A DNA stretch of 51,917 nt from Anoxybacillus sp. J5B_2022 (GTDB lineage: Bacteria; Bacillota; Bacilli; Bacillales; Anoxybacillaceae): assembly GCF_026847645.1 (NCBI RefSeq), contig NZ_JAPSMC010000020.1, positions 1 to 51,917 of the forward strand, written 5' to 3'. The notes under the pieces were generated by a model. That model worked only from the letters and a program-made list of their open reading frames with translations, had not been told where the DNA came from and ran no database searches. This document shows, piece after piece, positions 15,725 through 26,046 of the stretch (positions within the stretch are counted from its first letter, which is position 1; every line of letters starts with the position of its first letter). The position numbers and the translations under genes are program-made.

Positions 15725-17484
15725 GCTGGATGCGCAAATAAAGAGAACGGAGCGGAAAAGATCGCCGTTTTTCGCTGCATCGGATCGAAATAGGCGACCA
15801 TGACGGTTTTTGTGTTTCGTACCTCTTTTGTTTTTACGTAATGGTCAATATCGATCGGAATGATTTCCATTACGGTATGTTTAAACAACTCTTTTTCCTC
15901 TAGCTCTAATGCCGCAAATGGTTCTCCTAGCAACAGCGGATTTTCTAGAAGCTGGCGATAAACAATCGTTCGTTCTTCTTTCGCGATTTTTTCTTCCCAC
16001 CATGGCTTGCGCGGTTTATGTTTTTGGTTTTTTAAATAGTCATATTTCATCAATGCTTCGATAATCGGTACTTGTTCGATTTGCGTTGCTTGTAAAAATG
16101 CATATAAGCGGCGGAATAAATCTTCGAGCTGATGGCCGATGCGTGCCCAACCTTGTTCGTCCCAATACGTGCCAAACGCTTGGAAAAAGTCAAACGGCGT
16201 TGGAAAAACGTGCGTCACTAAATAGTCGATCGTTTCGTCCATGCGATGGTCATTCCAATATTTCTCTAATACGTCTTCAACTTGTTTAATACGTATAATG
16301 TCATCAAACGAAAGCACGTTATTTTTTAACACTTCATACGGAGCGTGGTCCATAAACACATAGCCGTATTCTGGAGCACGGAGACGGAGACCTGTGCCGC
16401 GCAACATTTTCAAAAAGCCAAGCTGCAATTCTTCAGGACGAAGCGCAAACACATCGTTGAACGTTTTCCGGAATGAAGTGTAATCTTCTTCCGGCAAACC
16501 GGCAATTAAATCAAGGTGTTGCGCAATTTTTCCTCCTTGTTTCACGAGCGTGACCGTGCGGGTTAGTTTAGCAAAATTTTGTTTGCGCATGACAAGCCGA
16601 TTCACTTCATCGTTCGTCGATTGAACGCCAATTTCAAAGCGAAACAGTCCCGGCGGCGCTTCTTTATTTAAAAACTCAATGACTTCTGGACGCATAATAT
16701 CGGCGGTAATTTCAAATTGGAACACCGTTCCAGGGACGTGCTCATCAATTAAAAATTGAAACATCTCCATCGCATAGCTGCGGCTAATGTTAAAGGTGCG
16801 ATCGACGAACTTAATCGTTCTCGCGCCATGCTTCATTAAATAACGAATATCTTCTTTTATTTTCTCACGGTCAAAATAACGGACGCCAACTTCAATAGAA
16901 GATAAGCAAAATTGGCAGCTGAACGGACAGCCGCGGCTCGTTTCGATATACGTCACCCGCTTCGCTAAATGAGGAACATCTTCTTGAAAGCGATATGGCG
17001 ACGGCATATCCGCAAGATTTATTTTGTTTCGCTGCGGATTGATGATGATTTTACCGTCTTCGCGGAACGCCAATCCGTGTACGGAGCGGAAGTCGCGTGC
17101 CCCTTCTAGCTGCCAAAGCAGCTGCTTAAACGTTTCTTCTCCTTCGCCGATGACGATAAAATCGAATTCCGGGACGGTTTCCAACCATTGACGCACATCG
17201 TACGAAACTTCTGGACCGCCGGCGACGATCGTGATGTGTGGGTCAATTTTCTTCAGCATTTTCATCACTTTAATGGTTTCGTCAATATTCCAAATGTAAC
17301 AGCTAAATCCGATAACGTCCGGCTTTTTTTGATAAAGGTCGGTCACGATGCTCATCGCTTGGTCTTTAATTGTATATTCGGCAATTTCTACAGCAAATTG
17401 CGGCTGGACGTACGCTTTTAAATAACGAATGGCTAAGTTTGTATGAATATATTTCGCGTTTAACGTTGCGCAAACAATTTTCAT
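15715..17484 (-). CDS. B12-binding-domain radical SAM protein
   Basis: Protein of 589 residues. Residues about 1-125 form a cobalamin-binding-like Rossmann domain (PDVIGFSCYIWN, VAGGPEVS, VIGEGEETF). The radical SAM core follows, with its [4Fe-4S] motif at Cys186, Cys190 and Cys193 (SRGCPFSCQFC), and a DUF4080-type C-terminal region. Such enzymes use a 5'-deoxyadenosyl radical; the reaction of this subfamily is unknown to me. The start is ATG 17484, since the CATLNAKYIH N terminus is typical and AAAGGGG lies upstream; an extension to 17532 is unlikely. Monocistronic. Confidence 0.85.
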   Translation of the reverse strand: MKIVCATLNAKYIHTNLAIRYLKAYVQPQFAVEIAEYTIKDQAMSIVTDLYQKKPDVIGFSCYIWNIDETIKVMKMLKKIDPHITIVAGGPEVSYDVRQWLETVPEFDFIVIGEGEETFKQLLWQLEGARDFRSVHGLAFREDGKIIINPQRNKINLADMPSPYRFQEDVPHLAKRVTYIETSRGCPFSCQFCLSSIEVGVRYFDREKIKEDIRYLMKHGARTIKFVDRTFNISRSYAMEMFQFLIDEHVPGTVFQFEITADIMRPEVIEFLNKEAPPGLFRFEIGVQSTNDEVNRLVMRKQNFAKLTRTVTLVKQGGKIAQHLDLIAGLPEEDYTSFRKTFNDVFALRPEELQLGFLKMLRGTGLRLRAPEYGYVFMDHAPYEVLKNNVLSFDDIIRIKQVEDVLEKYWNDHRMDETIDYLVTHVFPTPFDFFQAFGTYWDEQGWARIGHQLEDLFRRLYAFLQATQIEQVPIIEALMKYDYLKNQKHKPRKPWWEEKIAKEERTIVYRQLLENPLLLGEPFAALELEEKELFKHTVMEIIPIDIDHYVKTKEVRNTKTVMVAYFDPMQRKTAIFSAPFSLFAHPAKK

Positions 17485-17595
17485 CGTCCAAAACCCCTTT
17501 AGTATCAACGTCAATATTTTAGTGTAGCACAATCGAGAAAAAAATAAAATGAAATGCAGGAATGGGATGTTTTCAGAAAATTTTAAAATTATATA

Positions 17596-17624
17596 GCAGG
17601 AGTACTTTTTTTTATGACGAATAT
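17596..17624 (+). promoter_or_regulatory. Candidate sigma-H promoter of the PAS kinase gene
   Basis: GCAGGAGTA (17596-17604) and GACGAATAT (17616-17624), 11 bp apart, fit the sigma-H pattern RNAGGAWWW-N11/12-RNNGAATWW with one mismatch. The ATG follows 42 bases later. This would place the kinase under early-sporulation control. Confidence 0.6.
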
Positions 17625-17665
17625 ATATTGATTATGGATATTACCTGTTTGGAGGAGGATTTACG

Positions 17666-19897
17666 ATGAATAACAGCCTTTCTTCTAGTGAAAAGCAAGA
17701 ATTGATGATCAACGTGAAATCATTAGAAGAAGAAAACCGGCGGTTGAAAGAGCAATTGAGTGGCTATGCGATCATTTTTGAGCGGTCGTTAGATGCCATT
17801 ATTATTTTTGATAAGAACGGTGAATTTATCGAAGTGAACGAAGCAGCTTGCCATCTATTTGAAATGGAAAAGGAAGAATTAATCGGAAAACGTTTTCAAT
17901 TATTTCTTGATTTAGTCCCTCCAGATATTTTAATGTTTCAGCAGTCGATGCTACAAAAATTCGGATCGTTTAGCGACGAACTGCTCATTAAATTAAGAGA
18001 CGGAAAGATTAAGCATATTGAATTTTCGATGAAAAAGGATGCTTTCAATTGTTTTGACTTAGCGATTATGCGCGACATTTCAGCGCGAAAGGCACTTGAA
18101 CGGGAGAGGATTATTAACGAATTTTTATTTAAAGATGTATTTAATCGTGCGGTGGACAGCATCGTTATTTTTGATGAGTTTGGTCGGTTCATTGACGTCA
18201 ACCCGGCGTTTTGTATGAGTTTAAATTTAGAGAAAGAAAAGCTTCTTCACTTATCGTTTCAGCAATTTGTGGCAAGGCAATGCAAAGACGACTTTGTTCA
18301 GCTGCTCGTTGAGTTGAAAGAAAAAGGAACCGCTAAAGGCGAGTTGTCGTTTATCCGTTTTGACGGCACGGTTAAAATGTTTGAGTTGACGATGACATCG
18401 AACGTATACAGCGGTTTTTATATGGCAATTATGCGCGATGTGACCGAAAAGAAAAACATGGAAATTAAGCTCCAAAAAAGCGAAGAGCGGTTTCGCGCTA
18501 TTTTTGAGCAAGCGCATGAGGCAATTTTAATTTGGAACGATAATGGACATATTGTCAACGCGAACCCGGCGGCGAGTCGGACGTTTGAGCTACCGCTCAA
18601 TTTGCTTGTACGTAGAAATTTGCTTGATTTTATCGATTATGATGAAAAAGTGCGCCATGTATTAGAGCAATTTCGGAAAATGGGCGAGATTCGTGATGAA
18701 TTGACGTTTCATATGCCGAACGGTGAAGACAAGCAGTTGGAATTCACGATGAAGCAGGGGGTCATTGATGGATACCATTTAGCGATTTTTCGCAATGTGA
18801 CAGAAAGAGGAAAGATGGAAAAAGAGCTGCAAGAAAGTGAACAAAAATTTCGCAGCATTTTTGACCATTCGATGAACGGTATTCTTTTATGGGGAGAGGG
18901 GTATCGAATTTTGGATGTAAACCCGATCGCTTGTGACATTTTCCAAACGACAAAGCAACAGTTGCTTGCGGAGTCGTTTATTAAATGCATTCCGGAAAAA
19001 GAACGGAAAGTATTTTATAAATTAATTAGGCAATCCGAGCAATCTGGTGAAGCGTATGGCGAAATGACGGTTTTAACAAAAGAAGGCGTGCAGCGGATGA
19101 TTGAAATTTCGTTGAAAAAAGAGATTATAGCGGGTGTAGGGATGATGATGCTTCGCGATGTGACCGAAAAGAAGGAACTAGAATGGCAGCTCCGTAAATC
19201 GGATACGCTGAACGTCGTTGGGGAGTTGGCGGCGGGCATCGCCCACGAAATTCGCAATCCGATGACGGCTTTAAAAGGGTTTATCCAATTGTTGCAAGGC
19301 AGTATTAAAGAAGATTATTCGATGTACTTTAATGTGATTATGTCCGAGTTGAAGCGGATTGAGTCGATTATTACCGAGTTTCTCGTGTTGGCAAAGCCGC
19401 AAGCGGTTCAATATAAACAAAACGATATATGCAAAATTATGAAAGATACGATTGATCTCATCAGTGCGCAAGCGATGATGCATAGCGTACAAATTATCGC
19501 GGATTTTGAGGAACAGCTGCCGCCTCTTTACTGTGAACCGAATCAACTGAAACAAGTATTTATTAACATTTTAAAAAATGCGATTGAAGTCATGCCAAAA
19601 GGCGGCGACGTACACGTGCGTATTCGTAAACTTGACTCGGACTACATCCGCATTTCCGTCACCGACCAGGGCTGTGGCATCCCGCAAGATAAAATTAAAA
19701 AGCTTGGAGAGCCGTTTTATACGACGAAAGAGCGAGGGACTGGACTTGGGTTGATGGTTAGTTATAAAATTATTGAGGAACATCAAGGAAAAATTGACGT
19801 AGAAAGCGAAGTTGGTGCCGGAACAACGTTTCATATTACATTGCCAATTAAGCGGGTGGAAACAGAGTATGAAGAAGAGAGAGTACACAGTTTATAA
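17666..19897 (+). CDS. kinE: Multi-PAS sporulation-type sensor histidine kinase (KinE-like)
   Basis: Soluble kinase of 743 residues with no membrane segment. A short coiled-coil start is followed by four PAS domains (about 33-145, 155-265, 275-385 and 395-505), each ending in an MRDxxxxK-type exit motif. A HisKA domain follows, with the phospho-accepting His527 in GIAHEIRNPMTALKG, then a HATPase domain with NILKNAIEVMPKGG (N box) and TGLGL (G2). It has the layout of kinases that feed the Spo0F-Spo0A phosphorelay, and the next genes (ogt, mtnA, mtnK) stand as they do after B. subtilis kinE. No response regulator gene is adjacent. Its 3' end overlaps ogt by 29 bases. What the PAS domains sense is unknown. 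Confidence 0.85.
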   Translation: MNNSLSSSEKQELMINVKSLEEENRRLKEQLSGYAIIFERSLDAIIIFDKNGEFIEVNEAACHLFEMEKEELIGKRFQLFLDLVPPDILMFQQSMLQKFGSFSDELLIKLRDGKIKHIEFSMKKDAFNCFDLAIMRDISARKALERERIINEFLFKDVFNRAVDSIVIFDEFGRFIDVNPAFCMSLNLEKEKLLHLSFQQFVARQCKDDFVQLLVELKEKGTAKGELSFIRFDGTVKMFELTMTSNVYSGFYMAIMRDVTEKKNMEIKLQKSEERFRAIFEQAHEAILIWNDNGHIVNANPAASRTFELPLNLLVRRNLLDFIDYDEKVRHVLEQFRKMGEIRDELTFHMPNGEDKQLEFTMKQGVIDGYHLAIFRNVTERGKMEKELQESEQKFRSIFDHSMNGILLWGEGYRILDVNPIACDIFQTTKQQLLAESFIKCIPEKERKVFYKLIRQSEQSGEAYGEMTVLTKEGVQRMIEISLKKEIIAGVGMMMLRDVTEKKELEWQLRKSDTLNVVGELAAGIAHEIRNPMTALKGFIQLLQGSIKEDYSMYFNVIMSELKRIESIITEFLVLAKPQAVQYKQNDICKIMKDTIDLISAQAMMHSVQIIADFEEQLPPLYCEPNQLKQVFINILKNAIEVMPKGGDVHVRIRKLDSDYIRISVTDQGCGIPQDKIKKLGEPFYTTKERGTGLGLMVSYKIIEEHQGKIDVESEVGAGTTFHITLPIKRVETEYEEERVHSL

Positions 19898-20369
19898 ATC
19901 GAAAGAGCTTGGGGATATTTACATCATCTCCGATGGCGAAGCGATTGTAAACGTCGAGCTGTTTGAAGACGGTTGGGAGAAGGCAAGCGATCAATACGAG
20001 ATGGTGAAAAGTGATGCGCCATTGTTGCAAGAAGCGGTAAAGCAATTCGATGAGTATTTTCAAGGGAAGCGAACAACGTTTCAATTGCCGTTGAAATGGA
20101 AAGGAACACCGTTTCAACAAAAAGTATGGCAAGCGCTTTGCGATATTCCGTACGGCATGACCGCAAGCTATAGTGATATTGCTGGAAAAATTGGCCATCC
20201 GAAAGCGGTTCGGGCGGTCGGACAGGCGAATCGCGCCAACGAATTAGCGATTATCGTCCCATGCCACCGCGTGATCGGCAAAAACCGCGCGTTGATTGGC
20301 TACGCCGGAAACCGTACAGACGTGAAAGAAAAACTTTTACATTTAGAAGAGCGTTATAGGAACGGATAA
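19869..20369 (+). CDS. ogt: Methylated-DNA--protein-cysteine methyltransferase
   Basis: Suicidal DNA repair protein of 166 residues that removes alkyl groups from O6-alkylguanine onto its own cysteine. The IVPCHRVIG active-site motif puts the acceptor at Cys132, and the preceding AVRAVGQANRANE helix-turn-helix and arginine finger are present. The start is ATG 19869, overlapping the kinase gene by 29 bases, which implies co-transcription; GGGTGG lies about 10 bases upstream. Ends before a strong terminator. Confidence 0.92.
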   Translation: MKKREYTVYKSKELGDIYIISDGEAIVNVELFEDGWEKASDQYEMVKSDAPLLQEAVKQFDEYFQGKRTTFQLPLKWKGTPFQQKVWQALCDIPYGMTASYSDIAGKIGHPKAVRAVGQANRANELAIIVPCHRVIGKNRALIGYAGNRTDVKEKLLHLEERYRNG

Positions 20370-20370
20370 A

Positions 20371-20404
20371 AAAACTAGAAGCTACGCCTGCTTCTAGTTT
20401 TTTG
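20371..20404 (+). terminator. Terminator of kinE-ogt
   Basis: AAAACTAGAAGC (20371-20382) pairs perfectly with GCTTCTAGTTTT (20390-20401) around a 7-base loop, followed by T's. Confidence 0.88.
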
Positions 20405-20437
20405 CATTAATTAAGAAAGGAATTTCTGAACCCGTTG

Positions 20438-20603
20438 TCTAGCTCCAAGCGCCATCGGTGTGATGCGCTCCGCCCCTTCTTTCGGCGGCGACACATTGAT
20501 TGGCTTCACTGAACTTACCTACGCAGAACCAAGCCATGCTTGGTTCGAGCTCTCCTCGGTGGGGCCTGTGCGATCTTCGCCGATAGGCAGGTGTTTTGCG
20601 CTC
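20438..20603. repeat. Candidate dispersed structured repeat
   Basis: A GC-rich stretch unlike its surroundings that begins TTGTCTAGCTCC and ends GCGCTC. It contains an exact 9-bp hairpin GAACCAAGC/GCTTGGTTC (20526-20546), a CCGCC/GGCGG hairpin (about 20470-20490) and loosely matching ends (GCGCCATCGG near the start, CCGATAGGC near the end). I recall similar TCTAGCTCC-leading intergenic repeats in Bacillaceae genomes. No other copy is in this window, so its repeat status is not shown here. Confidence 0.4.
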
Positions 20604-20613
20604 TTCTTATTTA

Positions 20614-21069
20614 CTACTCGTGTACAGTTACAATGACACTTAGCGTTCCTTTTTCTTCAATGTTGATCGGAACGAGAATCGCTTTTTGAAATCCTTTCAT
20701 GCTCGTTTCGCCAACGAGCAACGTCGGAGGAGTAATATCCATCGTTAGTTGCTGGTTGGACGCATGCGTCACAAGTTGGCCGGCGATCATATTCCCAAGC
20801 TCGCACGTAAACGATTCAAGCATCTCACCTTCGAGCATCATTCCATACATCATTTGGCTAATTTGCGAAAATAAAGATGCAGTGCCCCCGATCACTAATT
20901 GTCCGTGAACTTGTCCCGTCATTCCGATTAAGACAGACAAAGAAGAACGGATCGAATTTGCCGTGTATAATGTCGGCTTCTCGATTTGAATGCCTGCCGG
21001 AATGACCATCTTAATAGAATGGATCGTGCTATTTAATAGCTGTGTGAGCACTGTTGTCATCATCGTCAT
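20614..21069 (-). CDS. CheX-like CheY-phosphate phosphatase family protein
   Basis: Protein of 151 residues with the CheC/CheX/FliY fold. The conserved phosphatase element ExxN is seen in SFTCELGNMIAGQ (about residues 84-96), and GQVHGQLVIGG is the family's beta strand. It has one such motif, as CheX does. It may dephosphorylate CheY-P or another regulator. It stands alone, away from other chemotaxis genes, between ogt and mtnA. ATG at 21069 follows GGGGGAAC on the minus strand; later methionines (residues 3, 4) are alternatives. Confidence 0.75.
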   Translation of the reverse strand: MTMMTTVLTQLLNSTIHSIKMVIPAGIQIEKPTLYTANSIRSSLSVLIGMTGQVHGQLVIGGTASLFSQISQMMYGMMLEGEMLESFTCELGNMIAGQLVTHASNQQLTMDITPPTLLVGETSMKGFQKAILVPINIEEKGTLSVIVTVHE

Positions 21070-21180
21070 CTATTTGTTCCCCCGTTCATAAACAATGCGC
21101 TAATAGTTGTATCGTACCTTATCATATCATAAACAGTTTGATAAGCCGATGGGGAAACATTCCTATTTCGTAAATGCAGA

Positions 21181-22230
21181 TTAGTTTCTAAACAACGCCG
21201 GCAATGCTGTTTCGTAATTGCCGCGAATAATGCCTTTTTCCGTAATAATCGCTGTAATTAGCTCATTTGGGGTGACATCAAACGCTGGATTGTAGACGGT
21301 TACCCCTTCAGGAGCGATGCGCGTTCCGGCCAGATGGGTCACTTCTTCCGAATTTCGTTCTTCAATCGGAATGTCATCGCCAGTTTTCGTTGCTAAATCG
21401 ATCGTTGACAGCGGCGCAGCGACATAAAACGGAATGCCGAACGCTTTGGCGAGCAACGCAAGACCGAACGTCCCGATTTTATTGGCTGTATCGCCATTGG
21501 CAGCGATTCGATCGGCGCCGACGATCACAGCGGTAATGCGCTTTGTTTTCATCGTTTGCGCGGCCATGTTATCTGTAATGAGCGTCACATCGATTCCGGC
21601 CTGCATTAACTCCCACGTCGTTAGCCGCGCTCCTTGTAAAACAGGGCGCGTTTCTGAAGCATACACGTGAAGGTGGATGCCTCTTTCTTTTGCTAAATAA
21701 AACGGCGCAAGAGCGGTTCCATAGCGGGCCGTTGCGATCGAACCAGCGTTGCAAATTGTCAAAATGCGGTCGCCGTCTCGAAATAAGGAAAGTGCATATT
21801 CGCCGATCGAACGGCATGTGTCTTCGTCTTCGGCTTGTATGCGAATCGCTTCGTGAACAAGCGTCGTTTTCGCTTCGTTAACGGACGTAGCCGCGGTGGC
21901 GCTCACGACAAGGCGATCGAGCGCCCAAAACAAATTGACAGCGGTCGGGCGTGCACTCGCTAAATAATCGCGGTCTTTTTGCAATTGCTCCTGAAATTCA
22001 GCCATTGAGCTTACATCGTATCGCTGTGCGGCTAGCGCAAGTCCATAGGCGGCGGTGATCCCGATCGCCGGTGCGCCGCGAACTTTTAGCGTGGCAATTG
22101 CTTCCCAGACGTCCTCAAGTTCTTTTAATTCTAAATATTCAGTCTGAAAAGGGAGCTTTTGTTGGTTTAAAATCGTAATATATGTTTCATTCCATTCAAC
22201 CGAGCGGGGAATGGAAAGCAATTCAGCCAT
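21181..22230 (-). CDS. mtnA: Methylthioribose-1-phosphate isomerase
   Basis: Enzyme of 349 residues that converts 5-methylthioribose-1-phosphate to methylthioribulose-1-phosphate in methionine salvage. Hallmarks are [17 protein letters not shown] near the N terminus, the catalytic cysteine in [19 protein letters not shown] and the aspartate in [11 protein letters not shown]. The ATG at 22230 has AAGGAAG seven bases upstream and lies 17 bases after the mtnK stop, so the two genes form an operon downstream of a SAM riboswitch. Confidence 0.95.
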   Translation of the reverse strand: MAELLSIPRSVEWNETYITILNQQKLPFQTEYLELKELEDVWEAIATLKVRGAPAIGITAAYGLALAAQRYDVSSMAEFQEQLQKDRDYLASARPTAVNLFWALDRLVVSATAATSVNEAKTTLVHEAIRIQAEDEDTCRSIGEYALSLFRDGDRILTICNAGSIATARYGTALAPFYLAKERGIHLHVYASETRPVLQGARLTTWELMQAGIDVTLITDNMAAQTMKTKRITAVIVGADRIAANGDTANKIGTFGLALLAKAFGIPFYVAAPLSTIDLATKTGDDIPIEERNSEEVTHLAGTRIAPEGVTVYNPAFDVTPNELITAIITEKGIIRGNYETALPALFRN

Positions 22231-22247
22231 ATCGTTCTTCCTTTCGT

Positions 22248-23453
<1,206 letters not shown>

Positions 23454-23472
23454 CTATCGTAAGTAAAATAAA

Positions 23473-23619
23473 AAACCTCTTTCGCTTTCGAAAGAGGTTT
23501 GAAGTTCGCTTCGCACCTCTTATCTCTCAGCGTATTGCTGCAAGAATTAGCACCGTGCTTTACTTAAGCCGGTTGCCGGGCTTCATTGGGCTCGTCCCTC
23601 CGCCTGCTCTTGATAAGAG
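23473..23619 (-). promoter_or_regulatory. SAM-I (S-box) riboswitch with terminator, controlling mtnK-mtnA
   Basis: On the minus strand the aptamer runs from 23619 to 23517. P1 is formed by CTCTTATC (complement of 23612-23619) and GATAAGAG (complement of 23517-23524). The conserved S-box core elements GAGCAGGCGGAGGGAC, GATGAAGCCCGGCAACC-like and GGTGCTAATTCTTGC are all present. The terminator AAACCTCTTTCG/CGAAAGAGGTTT (23473-23500) has a T run. SAM binding should favour the terminator, so the genes are on when methionine is short. Confidence 0.95.
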
Positions 23620-23670
23620 TGTTATCGTTATTCGAGTGTTTAAAAAATTGGGTTAGTTCACTTGATTGGA

Positions 23671-23700
23671 ATCATACATGGCATTGGTTTGTCTTGTCAA
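23671..23700 (-). promoter_or_regulatory. Sigma-A promoter of mtnK-mtnA
   Basis: On the minus strand TTGACA (complement of 23695-23700), 18 bp, TATGAT (complement of 23671-23676). It lies about 50 bases upstream of the S-box P1 stem. Confidence 0.75.
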
Positions 23701-23708
23701 TACATTTT

Positions 23709-24512
23709 TTAAAAAATTTTTTCCGTTTTTGTGTAATACTCTGGGCGACGGTCTTGGAAAATCGGGATTTGGTTTCGGACCTTACTTACTTTCGATAAAT
23801 CGATTTCGCCAATGAGGGAGCACGGCTTCTCATCAGCCTCAGCGATGATGTTTCCCCACGGGTCGATGATAAGGGAATGACCGGCAAATACGTTGCTCGG
23901 ATCTTTTCCCGCTCGGTTGCAGGCAATCACATAGCATTGGTTTTCAATCGCTCGCGCCTGCAAAAGCGTTCGCCAATGATGGAGGCGTGGAAGTGGCCAT
24001 TCTGCGACAACAAACAGCACCTCTGCTCCTTGAATCGCATGAGCACGGATCCATTCTGGAAAGCGAATATCATAGCAAATAACGCCAGCGCATAACGTTC
24101 CATCTAGAGTAAAAAATCCCGTTTCTTCGCCAGGCTGTAAATACAAATGTTCGTCCATTAGGCGGAAAAGATGAAGTTTACTATACTCTCCAACGATATC
24201 ACCGTTTCGATTGGCGACATACATCGTGTTTGTGATGCCGTTTTCCGCTTTTTTGGCCACGGAACCGGCAACGATGTTTACATTGTATAACTGCGCCAGT
24301 TCGGAAATGAATGTTTTCGCGTCTGTGCCATCTTCATCTGCAATTTTCTCAAGGCGTGGTAAATCGTATCCGGTCGTCCATAACTCTGGAAGAACGACGA
24401 TGTCTGGTTGGTGCTGATATACTTGTTCCAATTCGCGTTGCACTCGCCGTTTATTTTCGGCTGGGTCGCCGAAGGCAACATCTAACTGAAGGCACGCCAC
24501 TTTTATTGTCAT
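23709..24512 (-). CDS. mtnU: Carbon-nitrogen hydrolase (MtnU, omega-amidase type)
   Basis: Nitrilase-superfamily amidase of 267 residues. The Glu-Lys-Cys triad is visible in VVLPELWTTG, YSKLHLFR and GVICYDIRFPEW. In B. subtilis the homologue is next to mtnE. A role in hydrolysing the alpha-keto amide left when glutamine is the amino donor for the last salvage step is the usual proposal. The ATG at 24512 has GAGGTGA six bases upstream. It is transcribed away from mtnE from a 96-base divergent intergenic region. Confidence 0.85.
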   Translation of the reverse strand: MTIKVACLQLDVAFGDPAENKRRVQRELEQVYQHQPDIVVLPELWTTGYDLPRLEKIADEDGTDAKTFISELAQLYNVNIVAGSVAKKAENGITNTMYVANRNGDIVGEYSKLHLFRLMDEHLYLQPGEETGFFTLDGTLCAGVICYDIRFPEWIRAHAIQGAEVLFVVAEWPLPRLHHWRTLLQARAIENQCYVIACNRAGKDPSNVFAGHSLIIDPWGNIIAEADEKPCSLIGEIDLSKVSKVRNQIPIFQDRRPEYYTKTEKIF

Positions 24513-24608
24513 ATTCGTTCACCTCGAAAAAATGTACTTTACAATTTACTCTTTACGATATATGATTTTTGACTAGAATTTCAAGAATTTTTTGAGTAGG
24601 TGGAGCAA

Positions 24609-25781
24609 TTGAAATCATTTACCGAATCGGATTTGTTAAAAAGCCTTCCGAAGCAGTTTTTTGCGTCGCTTGTGGACAAAGTTGGCAAAGTGATGGCAGA
24701 TGGGCATGATGTCATCAATCTGGGACAAGGAAATCCGGATCAACCGACGCCGCCTCATATTGTCGAGGCACTACAAAAAGCGGCAGCCAATCCGAAGTAT
24801 CATAAGTATTCGCCGTTTCGCGGCTATTCGTTTTTGAAAGAAGCAGTCGCTACTTTTTATGAGCGGGAATACGGAGTAACGCTTGACCCGGAAAAAGAAG
24901 TTGCTATTTTATTTGGTGGCAAAGCAGGGCTTGTCGAAATTCCGCAATGTTTATTAAATCCAGGTGATGTTGTGTTGGTACCTGATCCGGGCTATCCCGA
25001 CTATTGGTCAGGAGTGGCGCTTGCTAGGGCGGAAATGGCGATGATGCCGCTCTTAGCAGAGAACGGCTTTTTGCCGGACTATGAAGGATTAAAAGAAGAA
25101 GTTGTTCGGAAAGCGAAATTAATGTTTTTAAACTATCCAAACAACCCGACCGGTGCGACGGCGACGGAAGCATTTTTTGCAGATACGGTTTCGTTTGCCG
25201 CAAAGCATAACATTTGCGTTGTACACGATTTTGCGTATGGTGCGATCGGCTTTGACGGACAAAAACCAATCAGCTTTTTGCAAGTGGAAGGAGCGAAAGA
25301 GGTCGGCATTGAAATTTATACGTTTTCGAAAACGTATAATATGGCTGGTTGGCGTATCGGTTTTGCTGTCGGGAATGAAAGCGTGATTGCGGCGATCAAT
25401 TTGCTGCAAGACCATTTATATGTCAGTTTGTTTGGTGCTATTCAAGAAGCAGCTGCGGTCGCACTGCTTGAATCGCAACAATGTGTCCATGAACTTGTGG
25501 CTTTGTACGAATCGCGGCGCAATACGTTCATTCACGCGCTACGCGAGATTGGCTGGAACGTCACGGCACCTGCGGGTTCGTTTTTTGCGTGGCTTCCGGT
25601 GCCAACTGGCTGGACATCTGAACAGTTTGCTGACGTGCTTTTAGAGCGGGCGCACGTCGTTGTTGCCCCAGGCATCGGTTTTGGTGCACACGGGGAAGGA
25701 TACGTTCGCGTCGGGTTGCTGACGAGCGAAGAACGCTTGCAAGAAGCGGCAGCTCGCATTGCGGCACTCCACATTTTTTAA
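24609..25781 (+). CDS. mtnE: Methionine-forming aminotransferase (MtnE)
   Basis: PLP-dependent class I aminotransferase of 390 residues that converts 2-oxo-4-methylthiobutanoate to methionine, the last salvage step. Family marks are NLGQGNPDQPTP, the PNNPTGA motif, and the PLP lysine in TFSKTYNMAGWRIG. The preferred start is TTG 24609: AGGTGG lies about five bases upstream and the resulting N terminus aligns with the family. A GTG at 24600 would add three residues but overlaps the ribosome binding site. Confidence 0.92.
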   Translation: MKSFTESDLLKSLPKQFFASLVDKVGKVMADGHDVINLGQGNPDQPTPPHIVEALQKAAANPKYHKYSPFRGYSFLKEAVATFYEREYGVTLDPEKEVAILFGGKAGLVEIPQCLLNPGDVVLVPDPGYPDYWSGVALARAEMAMMPLLAENGFLPDYEGLKEEVVRKAKLMFLNYPNNPTGATATEAFFADTVSFAAKHNICVVHDFAYGAIGFDGQKPISFLQVEGAKEVGIEIYTFSKTYNMAGWRIGFAVGNESVIAAINLLQDHLYVSLFGAIQEAAAVALLESQQCVHELVALYESRRNTFIHALREIGWNVTAPAGSFFAWLPVPTGWTSEQFADVLLERAHVVVAPGIGFGAHGEGYVRVGLLTSEERLQEAAARIAALHIF

Positions 25782-25798
25782 TCCGCAGTAAAAAATGA

Positions 25799-25827
25799 TT
25801 GACATCGCGGTATATTCCTGGCATAAT
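25799..25827 (+). promoter_or_regulatory. Sigma-A promoter of mtnWXBD
   Basis: TTGACA (25799-25804), 17 bp, CATAAT (25822-25827), about 55 bases upstream of the S-box aptamer. Confidence 0.78.
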
Positions 25828-25882
25828 TTGAATTAAATTTGCAAACAATAAATTTTCGAAAAAAATAAAATAAATGCAGGCA

Positions 25883-26027
25883 TTCTTATCGAGAGCAGGT
25901 GGAGGGACGAGCCCAATGAAGCCCGGCAACCGACTTAGTTTTAAGCACGGTGCTAATTCTTGCAGCAATATGCTGAGAGATAAGAAGAGTGGGAAGCGAA
26001 ACCTCTTCTTATGAAGAGGTTTTTTTC
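25883..26027 (+). promoter_or_regulatory. SAM-I (S-box) riboswitch with terminator, controlling mtnWXBD
   Basis: The aptamer is 25883-25986. P1 pairs TTCTTATC (25883-25890) with GATAAGAA (25979-25986). The core GAGCAGGTGGAGGGACGAGC and GGTGCTAATTCTTGC are near identical to the first S-box. The terminator AAACCTCTTC/GAAGAGGTTT (25999-26022) ends in seven T's. Two S-boxes in 2.5 kb put both halves of the pathway under the same signal. Confidence 0.95.
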
Positions 26028-26046
26028 ATGATTGGAGGAACAAAAA

